From an uncultured Eubacteriales bacterium (lineage in GTDB: Bacteria; Bacillota; Clostridia; TANB77; CAG-508): a DNA stretch of 64,000 nt. Below, in pieces: positions 38,003 through 48,137 of this stretch. The position numbers were made by a program, and so were the translations under genes. Location of the stretch: positions 1 to 64,000 of the forward strand of contig CASEOS010000006.1 of NCBI GenBank assembly GCA_949289635.1. The letters are read 5' to 3'. Every line of letters starts with the position of its first letter. Within the stretch, counting starts at the first letter, position 1. The notes beneath the pieces were generated by a model. The model was not told the DNA's origin. It did not search any database and saw nothing but the letters and a program-made list of their open reading frames with translations.

Positions 38003-41000
38003 AGATGATGTCATTATCATTATCAAGATTATCCCCTGCCAAATCACTATCGAAGAACATTTCATCATCTTCATCATCTAGACCTTCAAACAACTCGTCG
38101 TTTCCATCATCTAATGACTCATTATCATCTTCTAGTAAGATATCATCCTCTGTACTTTCTTCTGTATAGCCATCATCTAAGTCACCATCTGCGACAACTT
38201 CTTCTTCAGCTAAATATTTCTTTTCTTTTTCTGGATCATATTCGATTCCATCTTCAATGTTTTCTTTTAGCTCTAATTCTTGATTATCATCAGAATATAG
38301 TCTAACATCTAATCCTAAAGATTGAAGTTCTTTTACTAATACTTTAAAGCTTTCTGGAACACCTGGTTCTGGAACATTTTCACCTTTCACAATGGCTTCA
38401 TAAGTTTTTACTCTTCCGACAACATCATCAGATTTAACTGTTAACATTTCTTGTAATGTATATGATGCACCATAAGCCTCTAATGCCCAAACTTCCATTT
38501 CTCCAAAACGTTGTCCACCAAATTGTGCTTTTCCTCCTAGAGGTTGTTGTGTAACTAATGAGTATGGTCCAGTTGAACGTGCATGGATTTTATCATCTAC
38601 TAAGTGATGTAGTTTTAACATATACATAACACCAACTGTGATTGGACTTGCAAATGGTTCTCCTGTTCTACCATCATATAGTGTTGTTTTACCATCTTTA
38701 TTCATTCCAGCTTCTGCTAATAATTTTTCAACATCTTCTTGTGTTGCACCATCAAATACTGGTGTAGATACATGCCATCCTAAAGCTTTTGCAGCACCTC
38801 CTAAATGAACTTCTAGTACTTGACCTAAGTTCATACGAGATGGAACTCCAAGAGGGTTTAATAGGATGTCAATTGGTGTACCATCTGGCATAAATGGCAT
38901 ATCTTCTTCTGGTAATACTCTTGAGATAACACCTTTGTTACCATGACGACCAGCCATTTTATCTCCGACTGATATTTTTCTCTTTGTTGCAATATAACAT
39001 CTAATGATTTGGTTAACACCAGGTCCTAATTCATCTGAATTTTCTCTCGTAAAGATTTTAACATCTACGATAGTTCCTGCTTCTCCATGAGGTACTCTTA
39101 ATGAGGTATCTCTTACTTCTCTTGCTTTTTCACCAAAGATAGCTCTTAATAATCTTTCTTCAGCTGTTAATTCTGTTTCTCCTTTTGGTGTTACTTTTCC
39201 AACTAAGATGTCTCCTGGTCTTACTTCTGCACCAATACGAATAATTCCGTTTTCATCTAGGTCTTTTAATGAATCATCACCAATGTTTGGAATATCTCTT
39301 GTGATTTCTTCTGCACCTAGTTTTGTATCTCTACATTCACAGTCATATTCTTCTATATGAATAGATGTAAATACGTCTTCTTTTACTAATCTTTCATTTA
39401 GTAAAATAGCATCCTCATAGTTATATCCTTCCCATGTTGAGAAAGCTACTAATACGTTTTTACCTAATGCCATTTCTCCATTTTTTGTTGATGGTCCATC
39501 TGCTATGGCATCACCTTTTTTAACCTTTTCCCCTCTCTTAACAATTGGTTTTTGGTTAATACATGTACCACCATTGGTTCTTTTGAACTTACGTAATTTA
39601 TGTACAACTGTTTTTCCATTATTGTATTTTACGGTAATAGCATCTCCTGTTACTTTTTCAATAACGCCATCATCTTCTGCTAATACTAAGATTCCTGAAT
39701 CTTTTGCAGCTCTGTATTCAATACCTGTTCCAACAATTGGACTTTCTGTAATCATCAATGGTACTGCTTGACGTTGCATGTTTGCACCCATCAAGGCTCT
39801 TTTTGCATCATCATGCTCTAAGAATGGAATCATGGCTGCTGCAATAGAAACTAATTGTTTTGGTGAAACATCAACATATTGTACTTTTTCTTTGTCTACT
39901 TCTATAACTTCATTTCTAAATCTAACTCTAATTCTTGGATGTACAAAACTTCCATCTTTGTTAATTGGTTCTGATGCTTGTGCAATAATATAATTGTCTT
40001 CTACATCTGCACTCATATATTCTACAATGTCTGTTAATTTATGTGTTTCTGGATCTACTTTTCTATATGGTGTTTCGATAAATCCATATTCATTAATTTG
40101 TGCAAATGATGATAATGCTGAGATTAATCCAATGTTTGGTCCTTCTGGAGATTCGATTGGACATAATCTACCATAATGTGTATAGTGAATATCACGGACT
40201 TCGAATCCCGCTCTATCTCTTGTTAATCCTCCAGGTCCTAATGCTGAAATTCTTCTTTTATTTGTTAATTCTGAAAGTGGGTTTGTTTGGTCCATGAATT
40301 GTGATAATTGTGAACTTCCAAAGAATTCTCTAATAGCTGATGTGATTGGTTTTGTGTTGATTAATGTTTGTGGTGTGACAACATCTAAGTCTTGAACAGT
40401 CATTCTTTCACGCACAACTCTTTCTAATCTTGTTAAACCAATTCTAAATTGATTTTGTAATAATTCACCAACACAACGAATTCTACGGTTTGCCAAATGG
40501 TCAATATCATCTGGTTCACCTAATCCATGTGATAAGTTTAGTAAATAGTTTATAGAAGCAATCATATCTTCTGTTGTAATATGTTTTGGTACTAATTCAT
40601 TTTGTCTTTCTTCTATGATTTTTACTAATTCTTTTTCGTCTGTGTTATCTGTAATATTTTTTAATACATCATAGTTTACTAATTCTTTAAAATGTAATTT
40701 GCTTAAATCTACATTTGGTAGTACTTTGTGGATATTGACTGTGCTATTTCCGATTATTCTAACTGCTCTATCTCCAACAGTAACATCTACCATATTGATT
40801 CCTGCATTTTGGATATCTTCTGCAACTTCTTCTGTAATCACTTCTCCTGCTTGTACAAATACTTCTCCTGTTTCATTATCTACAATATCTGTTGCAGCAA
40901 CTTTTCCTTTAATTCTTCCAGCTAATGCTAATTTTTGATTAAATTTATATCTTCCTACTTTTGCTAAGTCATATCTTCTATTATCATAGAATAATCCATT

Positions 41001-41768
41001 AAATAGGTTTCTTGCAGCATCTGCTGTTGGAAGCTCTCCTGGTCTTAATTTTTTATAGATTTCAATTAGTGCTTCATCTTGGTCTTTAATAGTATCTTTA
41101 TTTAATGTTGCTTTGATTAATTCTTCATCACCAAATAGTTCAAGCATTTGTGCATCTGTTGCAACACCAATTGCTCTTAATAAAGTAGTTACTGGTACTT
41201 TTCTTGTTCTGTCTACACGTACCCAGAAAATATCATTTCCATCTGTTTCATACTCTAACCATGCTCCACGAAGTGGCATAACAGTTGATGTATATGTTTT
41301 CTTTCCTGTTTTTGTATCAAATACTTCATCATAATAACAACTTGGTGAACGAACTAACTGACTGACAACAACTCTTTCTGCTCCATTAATAACAAATGTA
41401 CCACTATCTGTCATTAATGGAAAATCCCCTAAATAGATTTCTTGTTCTTTGATTTCTCCTGTTTCACGGTTGATTAATCTTACTTTTACATGTAATCTTG
41501 AAGAATATGTTGCATCTCTTTCTTTTGCTTCTTCTACTGTGTATTTTGTTTTGTCCTCCATGTAGTAATCAAAAAATTCAAGTACAAGATTTCCAGAATA
41601 ATCTTCGATTGGAGAAATATCTCTTAATACTTCACCTAATCCTTCTTCTACAAACCAATCATAAGAATCTCTTTGTACTTTGATAAGATTTGGCATTTCG
41701 ATATAATCGCCAACTTTTGCGAAATTTTTACGAGAAGTCTTCTCGTATTTCACTTCTTTTAATTTCAA
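38001..41768 (-). CDS. rpoB: RNA polymerase beta subunit
   Basis: About 1255 residues. Visible are the rifampicin region ([18 protein letters not shown] and [18 protein letters not shown], both wild type in appearance), [18 protein letters not shown] and the C-terminal [23 protein letters not shown] at 41768 fits best with the GAGGTG six bases upstream; a GTG three codons earlier overlaps that site. The C-terminus continues for about 70 residues beyond the conserved region as a strongly acidic D/E tail. The gene is not preceded by rplJL but by a 570-base divergent region. Confidence 0.95.
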   Translation of the reverse strand: MKLKEVKYEKTSRKNFAKVGDYIEMPNLIKVQRDSYDWFVEEGLGEVLRDISPIEDYSGNLVLEFFDYYMEDKTKYTVEEAKERDATYSSRLHVKVRLINRETGEIKEQEIYLGDFPLMTDSGTFVINGAERVVVSQLVRSPSCYYDEVFDTKTGKKTYTSTVMPLRGAWLEYETDGNDIFWVRVDRTRKVPVTTLLRAIGVATDAQMLELFGDEELIKATLNKDTIKDQDEALIEIYKKLRPGELPTADAARNLFNGLFYDNRRYDLAKVGRYKFNQKLALAGRIKGKVAATDIVDNETGEVFVQAGEVITEEVAEDIQNAGINMVDVTVGDRAVRIIGNSTVNIHKVLPNVDLSKLHFKELVNYDVLKNITDNTDEKELVKIIEERQNELVPKHITTEDMIASINYLLNLSHGLGEPDDIDHLANRRIRCVGELLQNQFRIGLTRLERVVRERMTVQDLDVVTPQTLINTKPITSAIREFFGSSQLSQFMDQTNPLSELTNKRRISALGPGGLTRDRAGFEVRDIHYTHYGRLCPIESPEGPNIGLISALSSFAQINEYGFIETPYRKVDPETHKLTDIVEYMSADVEDNYIIAQASEPINKDGSFVHPRIRVRFRNEVIEVDKEKVQYVDVSPKQLVSIAAAMIPFLEHDDAKRALMGANMQRQAVPLMITESPIVGTGIEYRAAKDSGILVLAEDDGVIEKVTGDAITVKYNNGKTVVHKLRKFKRTNGGTCINQKPIVKRGEKVKKGDAIADGPSTKNGEMALGKNVLVAFSTWEGYNYEDAILLNERLVKEDVFTSIHIEEYDCECRDTKLGAEEITRDIPNIGDDSLKDLDENGIIRIGAEVRPGDILVGKVTPKGETELTAEERLLRAIFGEKAREVRDTSLRVPHGEAGTIVDVKIFTRENSDELGPGVNQIIRCYIATKRKISVGDKMAGRHGNKGVISRVLPEEDMPFMPDGTPIDILLNPLGVPSRMNLGQVLEVHLGGAAKALGWHVSTPVFDGATQEDVEKLLAEAGMNKDGKTTLYDGRTGEPFASPITVGVMYMLKLHHLVDDKIHARSTGPYSLVTQQPLGGKAQFGGQRFGEMEVWALEAYGASYTLQEMLTVKSDDVVGRVKTYEAIVKGENVPEPGVPESFKVLVKELQSLGLDVRLYSDDNQELELKENIEDGIEYDPEKEKKYLAEEEVVADGDLDDGYTEESTEDDILLEDDNESLDDGNDELFEGLDDEDDEMFFDSDLAGDNLDNDNDII

Positions 41769-41876
41769 GAAAATCACCTCATATAAAATATTAAGCAGAA
41801 ATAAGTATCAACATTTTGTTGATTTGATTTATTGGTTAAAAGAAGTCCTTCTCAAATGATAAATTTCTTGGCTAAG

Positions 41877-42075
41877 ATTTAAAATTGTCTGCTTTTACAA
41901 TTTTAAATTTCCTTAGGGAAACTTATATTTAATTCCTCTTCTTTTAATGGTTAACATTTGAATAAAAAATTTTTGAATGTATGATTTGACTTTGAAAACA
42001 ATCACATTTAACCCATGTATATAATAAAACGGCAATAAAAGAGCTGTCAAAAAATCTTCATTTTTCAACTGGCTC
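41877..42075 (-). promoter_or_regulatory. rpoB leader with two stem-loops
   Basis: The leader of about 400 nt holds a terminator-like hairpin at 42041-42075 (GAGC..GCTC stem followed on the minus strand by a U-rich stretch) and a perfect 12-bp stem at 41877-41908 (ATTTAAAATTGT with its complement). It could attenuate rpoBC transcription. A TTGACA-18-TATTAT sequence inside the leader may be a second promoter. I could not match it to the L10 leader. Confidence 0.45.
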
Positions 42076-42176
42076 TAGTAAAATATTCAATTTTGTTACA
42101 AATTATTTTCTTTTATTTTAATCACCTTTTTTATTTTCTTTTAGGCTAATTAAATTCTTTTTTTCAAATCTGTATT

Positions 42177-42206
42177 ATTATATATCAAAACACTTACGGA
42201 AGTCAA
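42177..42206 (-). promoter_or_regulatory. Sigma-A promoter of rpoBC
   Basis: Read on the minus strand: TTGACT, 18-nt spacer, TATAAT, about 410 bases ahead of rpoB. Confidence 0.7.
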
Positions 42207-42290
42207 TACTTTTATAGGATTTTTCTCAAATTATTTTGTGAATTTATAATTTGTTTTATGAGAATTTTTTAATTTATTTTATGACAAATA

Positions 42291-42319
42291 TAGACAATTT
42301 TTACATTTTATAGTACAAT
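42291..42319 (+). promoter_or_regulatory. Sigma-A promoter of the small multidrug-export-family gene
   Basis: TAGACA, 17-nt spacer, TACAAT, 32 bases ahead of the ATG. Confidence 0.65.
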
Positions 42320-42351
42320 ACAAAAGATTTTAAAATTACGAAGGAGGAATT

Positions 42352-42852
42352 ATGGCAGGATTACCATTAATCGTAAAATATTTATTAACCGCATTTGTTG
42401 GAATGATACCAATTGTTGAACTAAGAGGTGCTATACCAGTAGGTGTATTTACATTTCATTTAAACTATATTGAATCTTTTTTATGTAGTTTTATAGGAAA
42501 TATTATACCTGTTTATTTTATTGTTAAATATATCAGACCTTTATTTGATTTTTTCGGTAGATGGAAAATTTTTAAAATCGTTATTGATTGGGCATCTGAA
42601 AGAGCCACAAAAAAAATAGAAGAAAGTGAAAGATTACAAAATTTCGCTGCTTTAGGTTTATTTATCTTTGTTGCTATTCCATTACCAGGAACAGGTGCAT
42701 GGGTTGGTTCATTAATTGCAAACTTTTTAGATTTACCACCAAAAAAGGCCATTCCACCAATTGTAGCTGGTGTATTTGCAGCAGGTTTAATTGTACTTAC
42801 TTTAACTGCTATTGCTAATGGCGGTATACAATATTTGTTACAAAGAGGATGA
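42352..42852 (+). CDS. Small multidrug export family membrane protein (COG2426-type)
   Basis: A 166-residue protein with about four membrane segments and the family motif VELRGAIPVGVF near the N-terminus plus VAIPLPGTGAWVGSLIANFL in the second half. The family is named for an unproven link to drug export; the true substrate is unknown. AAGGAGG precedes the ATG. Divergent from rpoB and convergent with the AI-2E-type gene; its TGA stop codon touches the first bases of a large palindrome. Confidence 0.85.
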   Translation: MAGLPLIVKYLLTAFVGMIPIVELRGAIPVGVFTFHLNYIESFLCSFIGNIIPVYFIVKYIRPLFDFFGRWKIFKIVIDWASERATKKIEESERLQNFAALGLFIFVAIPLPGTGAWVGSLIANFLDLPPKKAIPPIVAGVFAAGLIVLTLTAIANGGIQYLLQRG

Positions 42853-43198
42853 AACGATAGGGACGTGTCAAATCGTTCCAAAATGGTACCAAAAGGGACA
42901 GACCTCAAGATATCTACCTAGGGGGACCTCTGGTTATATAAAGTCATTCACGATTTTGTATAAGCTAAATTTTCATAGAATTCTAAAAGAAAAAGATGTA
43001 TTCATGCACTCAGACCCTCTCTTGACGAGAGTACCGTGCAATTCATACATCTTTTTCTTTAAGAATTTCTATATTCAAATTTAGATACGCAAAATCGATT
43101 CATTTTTTTATATAACCAGAGGTCCCCCTAGGTAGATATCTTGAGGTCTGTCCCTTTTGGTACCATTTTGGAACGATTTGACACGTCCCTATCGTTTC
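42851..43198. repeat. 348-base foldback between two convergent genes
   Basis: The outer arms (42851 to about 42940 and about 43108 to 43198) are perfectly complementary over roughly 85-90 bases and contain the REP words GGGACGTGTCAAATCGTTCC and GGGACAGACCTC. The inner arms are imperfect, with an AAAGAAAAAGATGTAT/ATACATCTTTTTCTTT stem and a CTCTC/GAGAG tip. It overlaps the stop codons of both flanking genes. No open reading frame of note lies inside. Confidence 0.9.
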
Positions 43199-44316
43199 TT
43201 TTTTGCTTCTCTATAATGGATAAAATCATCTAATAATATTTTAATAACAGCAATGACTGGTACTGCTAAGAACATTCCTAATATTCCAAAATAAGCACCT
43301 CCAAACGTTACTGCAAATAATACTAATAATGGACTAATTTTTAATGATTTTCCAACAATTCTTGGATTAATAATATTGGCATCTATTTGTTGTAAAATAA
43401 TAACAACAATTAGCATCCAAATAGTCTGTGATAATCCTCCTGTTATTAAGGTAATCAATGCCGCAATGACTGTTGCAATAATAGCTCCTACATATGGTAT
43501 CATATTGAATATACCAATAAAGAATCCTAATAATGGTGCATATCTAACCCCCATAATGGTCATTGCAATAGATACTAATATTCCCACAACAATGGCATCT
43601 AAAAATTGACTTGCTATAAATTTAAAGAATATTTCATTTGAGTTGTTAAAATATTTATCTAGATTTTTATAGGTTCTTTCTTTAAATATAGCGCCTGCTA
43701 ATTTTTTGAAAAATGTTAATATTTTTCTTCTATCAACTAATATATATACAGATACGATTATCGCTATAAAAATGTCAACTATGCTAAAGATGGCTCCAAT
43801 CGCATTAACAAGATATCCTAATATTGCTTCTACATCCAGATATTGTTTTATATCAATATTTTGCAAATTATGTATTTCGTCTTGCACAATTTGGCTTTTG
43901 AATATAGAGTCTTGTGGTAAATGATTATAAGCCTGAATGGCTTCTTCAATATAATGTGGTATACTACTAATAAAGTCTGTTATACTTTCAAAGACAATTG
44001 GTAAAATAACGGCACACAATATACTAATCGCTACTATAATGATAATATAAACTGTAATAACACCTAATATTCTAGCTTTTTTAGATATACATTTTATTTT
44101 TATCTTTCCATATAATTCTTCGAATTTTCTAGATGGCATATACAATATATATGCCAAAAATATACCTATTAGAAACGGACTAATGACACCAAAAAATGTA
44201 TGTAAAACTTCCATGACACTTTCATAATTATCTAAAATTTTATATATGCAAATCAATACTAATCCCAAAGCAAACCAATATAGCCATTTTCTCCAATTAT
44301 GTTTAATTTCATTCAT
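43189..44316 (-). CDS. AI-2E family transporter (putative permease)
   Basis: A 375-residue polytopic membrane protein of the UPF0118/AI-2E family: seven to eight hydrophobic segments and the conserved GFFIGIFNMIPYVGAIIA stretch with GKSLKISPLLVLFAV near the end. Members have been linked to autoinducer export and to Na+/H+ exchange, so the substrate cannot be given. GGGAGGA precedes the ATG. Its TAG stop is supplied by the end of the foldback repeat. Confidence 0.88.
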   Translation of the reverse strand: MNEIKHNWRKWLYWFALGLVLICIYKILDNYESVMEVLHTFFGVISPFLIGIFLAYILYMPSRKFEELYGKIKIKCISKKARILGVITVYIIIIVAISILCAVILPIVFESITDFISSIPHYIEEAIQAYNHLPQDSIFKSQIVQDEIHNLQNIDIKQYLDVEAILGYLVNAIGAIFSIVDIFIAIIVSVYILVDRRKILTFFKKLAGAIFKERTYKNLDKYFNNSNEIFFKFIASQFLDAIVVGILVSIAMTIMGVRYAPLLGFFIGIFNMIPYVGAIIATVIAALITLITGGLSQTIWMLIVVIILQQIDANIINPRIVGKSLKISPLLVLFAVTFGGAYFGILGMFLAVPVIAVIKILLDDFIHYREAKKKR

Positions 44317-44424
44317 AAGATTCCTCCCTTAATACGAATTTTTAAATCATCTCTTTTATTAAACTCTTTATCTATTTCAAATATAAATAACATACTAAAT
44401 AGAAAAAATACTATTTAAACAAAA

Positions 44425-45177
44425 TCACTCTATCATTAATCCTACTGGACAATGGTCACTTCCCATAACTTCTGGATAAATCATTGCTTCTTTTATTTTA
44501 TCTTTGATGTCTTGTGATACGATAAAATAGTCAATTCTCCATCCTACATTTTTTTCTCTTGCTTTCCCCATATATGACCACCAACTATAACTGTCTGTTT
44601 TATCTGGGTATAAGAATCTAAAAGAATCCACAAATCCTGTATTTAATAATTCTGTCATTTTCGCTCTTTCCTCATCTGTAAATCCTGCATTTCCTCTATT
44701 CGATTTTGGATTTTTTAAGTCAATTTCTTCATGCGCTACATTTAAATCTCCACACATAATCACTGGTTTGGTTTCATTTAATTTTGACAAGTATTTTCTG
44801 ATTTCATCTTCCCATATTTGTCTATAACCTAATCTTTCTAACCCTCTTTTAGCATTTGGTGTATAGATATTTACCATATAAAAGTTTTCAAATTCTAGGG
44901 TTATGACTCTCCCTTCTTTATCATGTTCTTCCATTCCAATCCCATATGTGACATGAATTGGTTCTTTTTTCGTAAATATGGCTGTTCCTGAATATCCTTT
45001 TCTTTCTGCACTATTCCAGTATGCTTTATATCCATCGAAATTTAATTCAATTTGTTCTGGTTGGCATTTGGTTTCTTGTATACAAAATATATCTGCGTTT
45101 ATTTTATTAAAAAAATCACTAAATCCTTTATTTACGCAAGCACGAATACCATTTACATTCCAAGATATTAATTTCAT
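44425..45177 (-). CDS. exoA: Exodeoxyribonuclease III / AP endonuclease
   Basis: An EEP-fold Mg-dependent nuclease of base excision repair, 250 residues. Motifs: MKLISWNVNGIRA (Asn), IFCIQETKCQ (Glu metal ligand), CGDLNVAHEEIDL (Asp/Asn) and GSDHCPVGL (catalytic Asp-His). No targeting signal. GGGAGAA precedes the ATG. Single gene behind the terminator of the 3D-domain gene. Confidence 0.95.
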   Translation of the reverse strand: MKLISWNVNGIRACVNKGFSDFFNKINADIFCIQETKCQPEQIELNFDGYKAYWNSAERKGYSGTAIFTKKEPIHVTYGIGMEEHDKEGRVITLEFENFYMVNIYTPNAKRGLERLGYRQIWEDEIRKYLSKLNETKPVIMCGDLNVAHEEIDLKNPKSNRGNAGFTDEERAKMTELLNTGFVDSFRFLYPDKTDSYSWWSYMGKAREKNVGWRIDYFIVSQDIKDKIKEAMIYPEVMGSDHCPVGLMIE

Positions 45178-45196
45178 ATAGTTTCTCCCTTAAAAA

Positions 45197-45228
45197 ATAT
45201 ACTAGAGTCTTACAAACTCTAGTATATT
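45197..45228 (-). terminator. Terminator of the 3D-domain gene
   Basis: A perfect 13-bp stem (45197-45209 with 45216-45228, core ACTAGAGT/ACTCTAGT) followed by six U on the minus strand. Confidence 0.85.
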
Positions 45229-45243
45229 ATACTATATATCATT

Positions 45244-46176
45244 CTAGTTTACAACACTTACATTTAAGTATCTAACGCCCCATTGTAAAGCTTCTGCATG
45301 ACTATTAACAAATATATCAATTTTGTTTCCTTTAATTGCTCCACCTCTGTCTTCAACTGTATATACGTGTCCACCAATATTTAATTTTGTTCCAAATGCG
45401 AATTTACTAGATGCTGCAACTGTTCTTCCTGCTGTTGCTTTTGTTCCAGATGCTGTTCTTCCATTTGTTTTTCCACAACATTTTGCACAAGGACAATATG
45501 CTGTTATTTTATATACAGTTCCTCCTGTTGTTGAAGCGCTTGATGTTCTTGGTAATGTTGAACTTCTTGAAGTTACTTTTTTTTGTACATGAACAATTTT
45601 ATCAACTGGTTCTTTTATAACCACTTCTGATATCACTGACTTCTCAATTTCTATATCATTTTGATATTTTACTTTATATGTTACTTCTTTTAATCCATCT
45701 TTTCCTTCTTGTACAACTTTATTTGTTGTATCTGTAGATGTTCCTGTTGTATTTTTTGTGATTGTTTCATAAGGTATCACGACTTGTTCTACAACTATTT
45801 TCTCTGTGATTGGCGCATAATTTTCTAATAATTGATTTAATGAAGTTTCAATACCTTCTTCTGAAATTTTAGCAATTTGTACTTCATTGTAAGATTTGTC
45901 TGTTATTTTAATTATATCTCCTGATGCAATTTCACTTTCCAAATCTGGTATTGTTTTTTGATCTTCATTTAGAATGATATTATTTTCACTTAATATATCT
46001 GACACTTTACTTTTAGATGTAACTGTTGTCATTTCATATCCATTTTCTAGTACTATTGTTATGTCTTTTAAGTTTGTACTTACAGCCATAACACTGATTC
46101 CTGATATTAATATTAAAATGATGCTTACACAGATAATCTTCATTATAGAAATTGAAGCCTTTTCTTCTCTTTTCAT
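45244..46176 (-). CDS. G5 and 3D domain cell-wall protein (YabE-like)
   Basis: A 310-residue exported protein: one N-terminal membrane or signal segment (about 12-34), a DUF348-type repeat (ITIVLENGYEMTTVTSKSKV), a G5-like domain (about 120-200) and a C-terminal 3D domain of the lytic-transglycosylase/MltA fold (AYCPCAKCCG, TVEDRGGAIKG, KIDIFV), with the three conserved aspartates. Family members are peptidoglycan-active (Rpf/YabE class). The DUF348 part is shorter than in Bacillus YabE. AAAGGAGG precedes the ATG. Confidence 0.88.
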   Translation of the reverse strand: MKREEKASISIMKIICVSIILILISGISVMAVSTNLKDITIVLENGYEMTTVTSKSKVSDILSENNIILNEDQKTIPDLESEIASGDIIKITDKSYNEVQIAKISEEGIETSLNQLLENYAPITEKIVVEQVVIPYETITKNTTGTSTDTTNKVVQEGKDGLKEVTYKVKYQNDIEIEKSVISEVVIKEPVDKIVHVQKKVTSRSSTLPRTSSASTTGGTVYKITAYCPCAKCCGKTNGRTASGTKATAGRTVAASSKFAFGTKLNIGGHVYTVEDRGGAIKGNKIDIFVNSHAEALQWGVRYLNVSVVN

Positions 46177-46211
46177 AAGATTAAATTACCTCCTTTTGGC
46201 AACACATTATT

Positions 46212-46240
46212 ATTATACTATTTTTTTCATCAAAAGTCAA
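46212..46240 (-). promoter_or_regulatory. Sigma-A promoter of the 3D-domain gene
   Basis: Read on the minus strand: TTGACT, 17-nt spacer, TATAAT, 36 bases before the start codon. The remaining part of 46177-46500 is very AT-rich and holds only the divergent lemA upstream region (TATAAT at about 46480); no gene seen. Confidence 0.75.
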
Positions 46241-46500
46241 ATTTTGGCATAAATATTTATTCAAAGTCTTATTTCCCTAAGCTTTCATCTGTTTACTTCT
46301 GTGATAATTTATATGATTTTTTATGCAATTTATCTTCATATTTGTCCAATTTTTGTCCATACTATACTATATGAAAAATTTTTTAAAATATTCTTTTTTT
46401 TCATGATTTTTTCACATTTTGTTCATATCCATATTGTATAAAATAGATTAATATGCTATGATAATTTTGTATATAATAAATATAAGGAGGATTTTTATAA

Positions 46501-47058
46501 ATGATTGGTTGGATTATATTAGCAATTGTTGTTATCGTTATTATAGCTGTTATTGCCATGTATAATGGTTTAGTTCAAGCAAGAATAAAAGTTGACAATG
46601 CATGGAGTCAAATAGATGTACAATTACAAAGAAGATTTGACTTAATTCCTAATTTTGTTGAAACTGTTAAAGGATATATGACTCATGAATCTGAAACTTT
46701 TGAAAAAATTGCAGAATTAAGAACCTCATGGGCTAATACAGAAAGTGTTGCTGAAAAAGCTTCATTAGATAATCAATTATCTGATGCTTTAAAAACTATT
46801 ATGGCTGTATCAGAAAGTTACCCAGATTTAAAAGCAAATCAAAATTTCTCAGAATTATCAGAAGAACTTAGAAATACCGAAAACAAAATTTCTTTTTCTA
46901 GACAATTCTATAATGATACTGTCACAATGTATAATACAAAATTAGAAATTTTCCCATCTAACATTATTGCAGGCATGTTCAATTTTAAAGCTCGTGATTT
47001 ATTTGAAGCTGAGAGTGAAGAAGCTAGGAAAAATGTTAAAGTAGATTTTGGAAAATAA
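46501..47058 (+). CDS. lemA: LemA family protein
   Basis: A 185-residue protein with one N-terminal membrane helix (residues 1-20) and the family pattern YNGLVQARIKVDNAWSQIDVQLQRRFDLIPNFV followed by a helical bundle (FSRQFYNDTVTMYNTKLEIFPSN). Function is poorly defined. It is followed by htpX in the same direction, a pairing repeatedly seen in bacteria. AAGGAGG precedes the ATG. Confidence 0.93.
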   Translation: MIGWIILAIVVIVIIAVIAMYNGLVQARIKVDNAWSQIDVQLQRRFDLIPNFVETVKGYMTHESETFEKIAELRTSWANTESVAEKASLDNQLSDALKTIMAVSESYPDLKANQNFSELSEELRNTENKISFSRQFYNDTVTMYNTKLEIFPSNIIAGMFNFKARDLFEAESEEARKNVKVDFGK

Positions 47059-47177
47059 TATTAAAAGGAAATTTGGTCTTTGCCTTATTTCCTTTTTTAA
47101 AAAATATTTCAGAATAAAACTTTATATATTTTAAGTTAATTCTCTTTATATAAATTTTAAAGAAAGGTTTAATCATT

Positions 47178-48083
47178 ATGTTTGAAACAAGTAAAAAAAA
47201 TAAATTTGAATCTGGACTTATTGTTGGTATCTTTATTTTAGTTATTACATTAATTGTTTACTATATTTGCCATGCTTTACGATTAGGCACTATGTCTATA
47301 TTTATTGCTTTAATTTTTTCCATTGGTTCTGCTTGGGCTTCTTATTATTATAGTGATAAAATCGTATTATCTCTAAATAAAGCCAGACCTGCTACCAAAG
47401 AGGAAGACCAAAAATTAGTTAATATTTTAGATGCTTTAATGGTAACTGCCGGTCTTCCTAATAAGCCTAGATTATATGTTGTAGATGATGCCCAACCTAA
47501 TGCTTTCGCAACTGGTAGAAATCCACAAAATGCTGTTATCTGTGTCACAACAGCCCTTTTAGAAAAATTAGACTATTATGAATTGGAAGGGGTTATTGCC
47601 CATGAAATGAGCCATATTAAAAATTATGACATTCGTTTAAGTTGTGTTGTTTCTGTTATGGTCGGATTTATTGTCATGTTATCTGATTTATTTTCTCGTG
47701 CTTTATTTTGGGGTGGAATGAAGGATAGCGATAGTGATAGTAAAGCAAATGGTATTTTAATGATAATTGGATTAATTTTTCTAATTTTAGCGCCTATTTT
47801 TGGTTCTCTAATGCAACTGGCTTTATCTAGGAAACGTGAATTTTTAGCAGATAGTACTGCTGTTGAATTCACACGTAATCCAGATGGATTAATTTCTGCA
47901 TTAGAAAAATTGGAAAATGACCCAAATCAGTTAGAAACTGCAAATAATGCCACTGCCAATATGTATATTATAAATCCTTTTAAGAAAAATGCTAAAAATG
48001 GCAAAAACAAAACCACAAATATCTGGTCTACACACCCTAGTACTGCTGATAGAATTGAAGCTTTAAGAAATTTAAAATATTAG
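47178..48083 (+). CDS. htpX: HtpX-type membrane zinc metalloprotease
   Basis: A 301-residue M48 peptidase with about four membrane segments (near 13-33, 37-57, 155-175 and 190-212) and the zinc motif HEMSH (residues 142-146) with a downstream glutamate (KREFLADSTAVEF). It takes part in membrane protein quality control, overlapping in role with FtsH, also in this window. Follows lemA by 119 bases; the pair ends at a strong terminator. Confidence 0.93.
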   Translation: MFETSKKNKFESGLIVGIFILVITLIVYYICHALRLGTMSIFIALIFSIGSAWASYYYSDKIVLSLNKARPATKEEDQKLVNILDALMVTAGLPNKPRLYVVDDAQPNAFATGRNPQNAVICVTTALLEKLDYYELEGVIAHEMSHIKNYDIRLSCVVSVMVGFIVMLSDLFSRALFWGGMKDSDSDSKANGILMIIGLIFLILAPIFGSLMQLALSRKREFLADSTAVEFTRNPDGLISALEKLENDPNQLETANNATANMYIINPFKKNAKNGKNKTTNIWSTHPSTADRIEALRNLKY

Positions 48084-48091
48084 AGATAAAC

Positions 48092-48135
48092 ATACACCAT
48101 AAATATTTTATTAACAATACATATTTATGGTGTAT
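48092..48135. terminator. Bidirectional terminator between htpX and tatD
   Basis: A perfect 15-bp stem (48092-48106 with 48121-48135) lies between convergent genes. Confidence 0.85.
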
Positions 48136-48137
48136 TT

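Noticed and set aside
41769..42180. Ribosomal protein L10 leader in front of rpoB
   Set aside because: There is no rplJ here and I could not find the conserved L10-leader core, only AT-rich stems.
46177..46500. c-di-AMP (ydaO-type) riboswitch in front of the 3D-domain gene
   Set aside because: The promoter lies 36 bases before the start codon, leaving no room for a riboswitch of that size.
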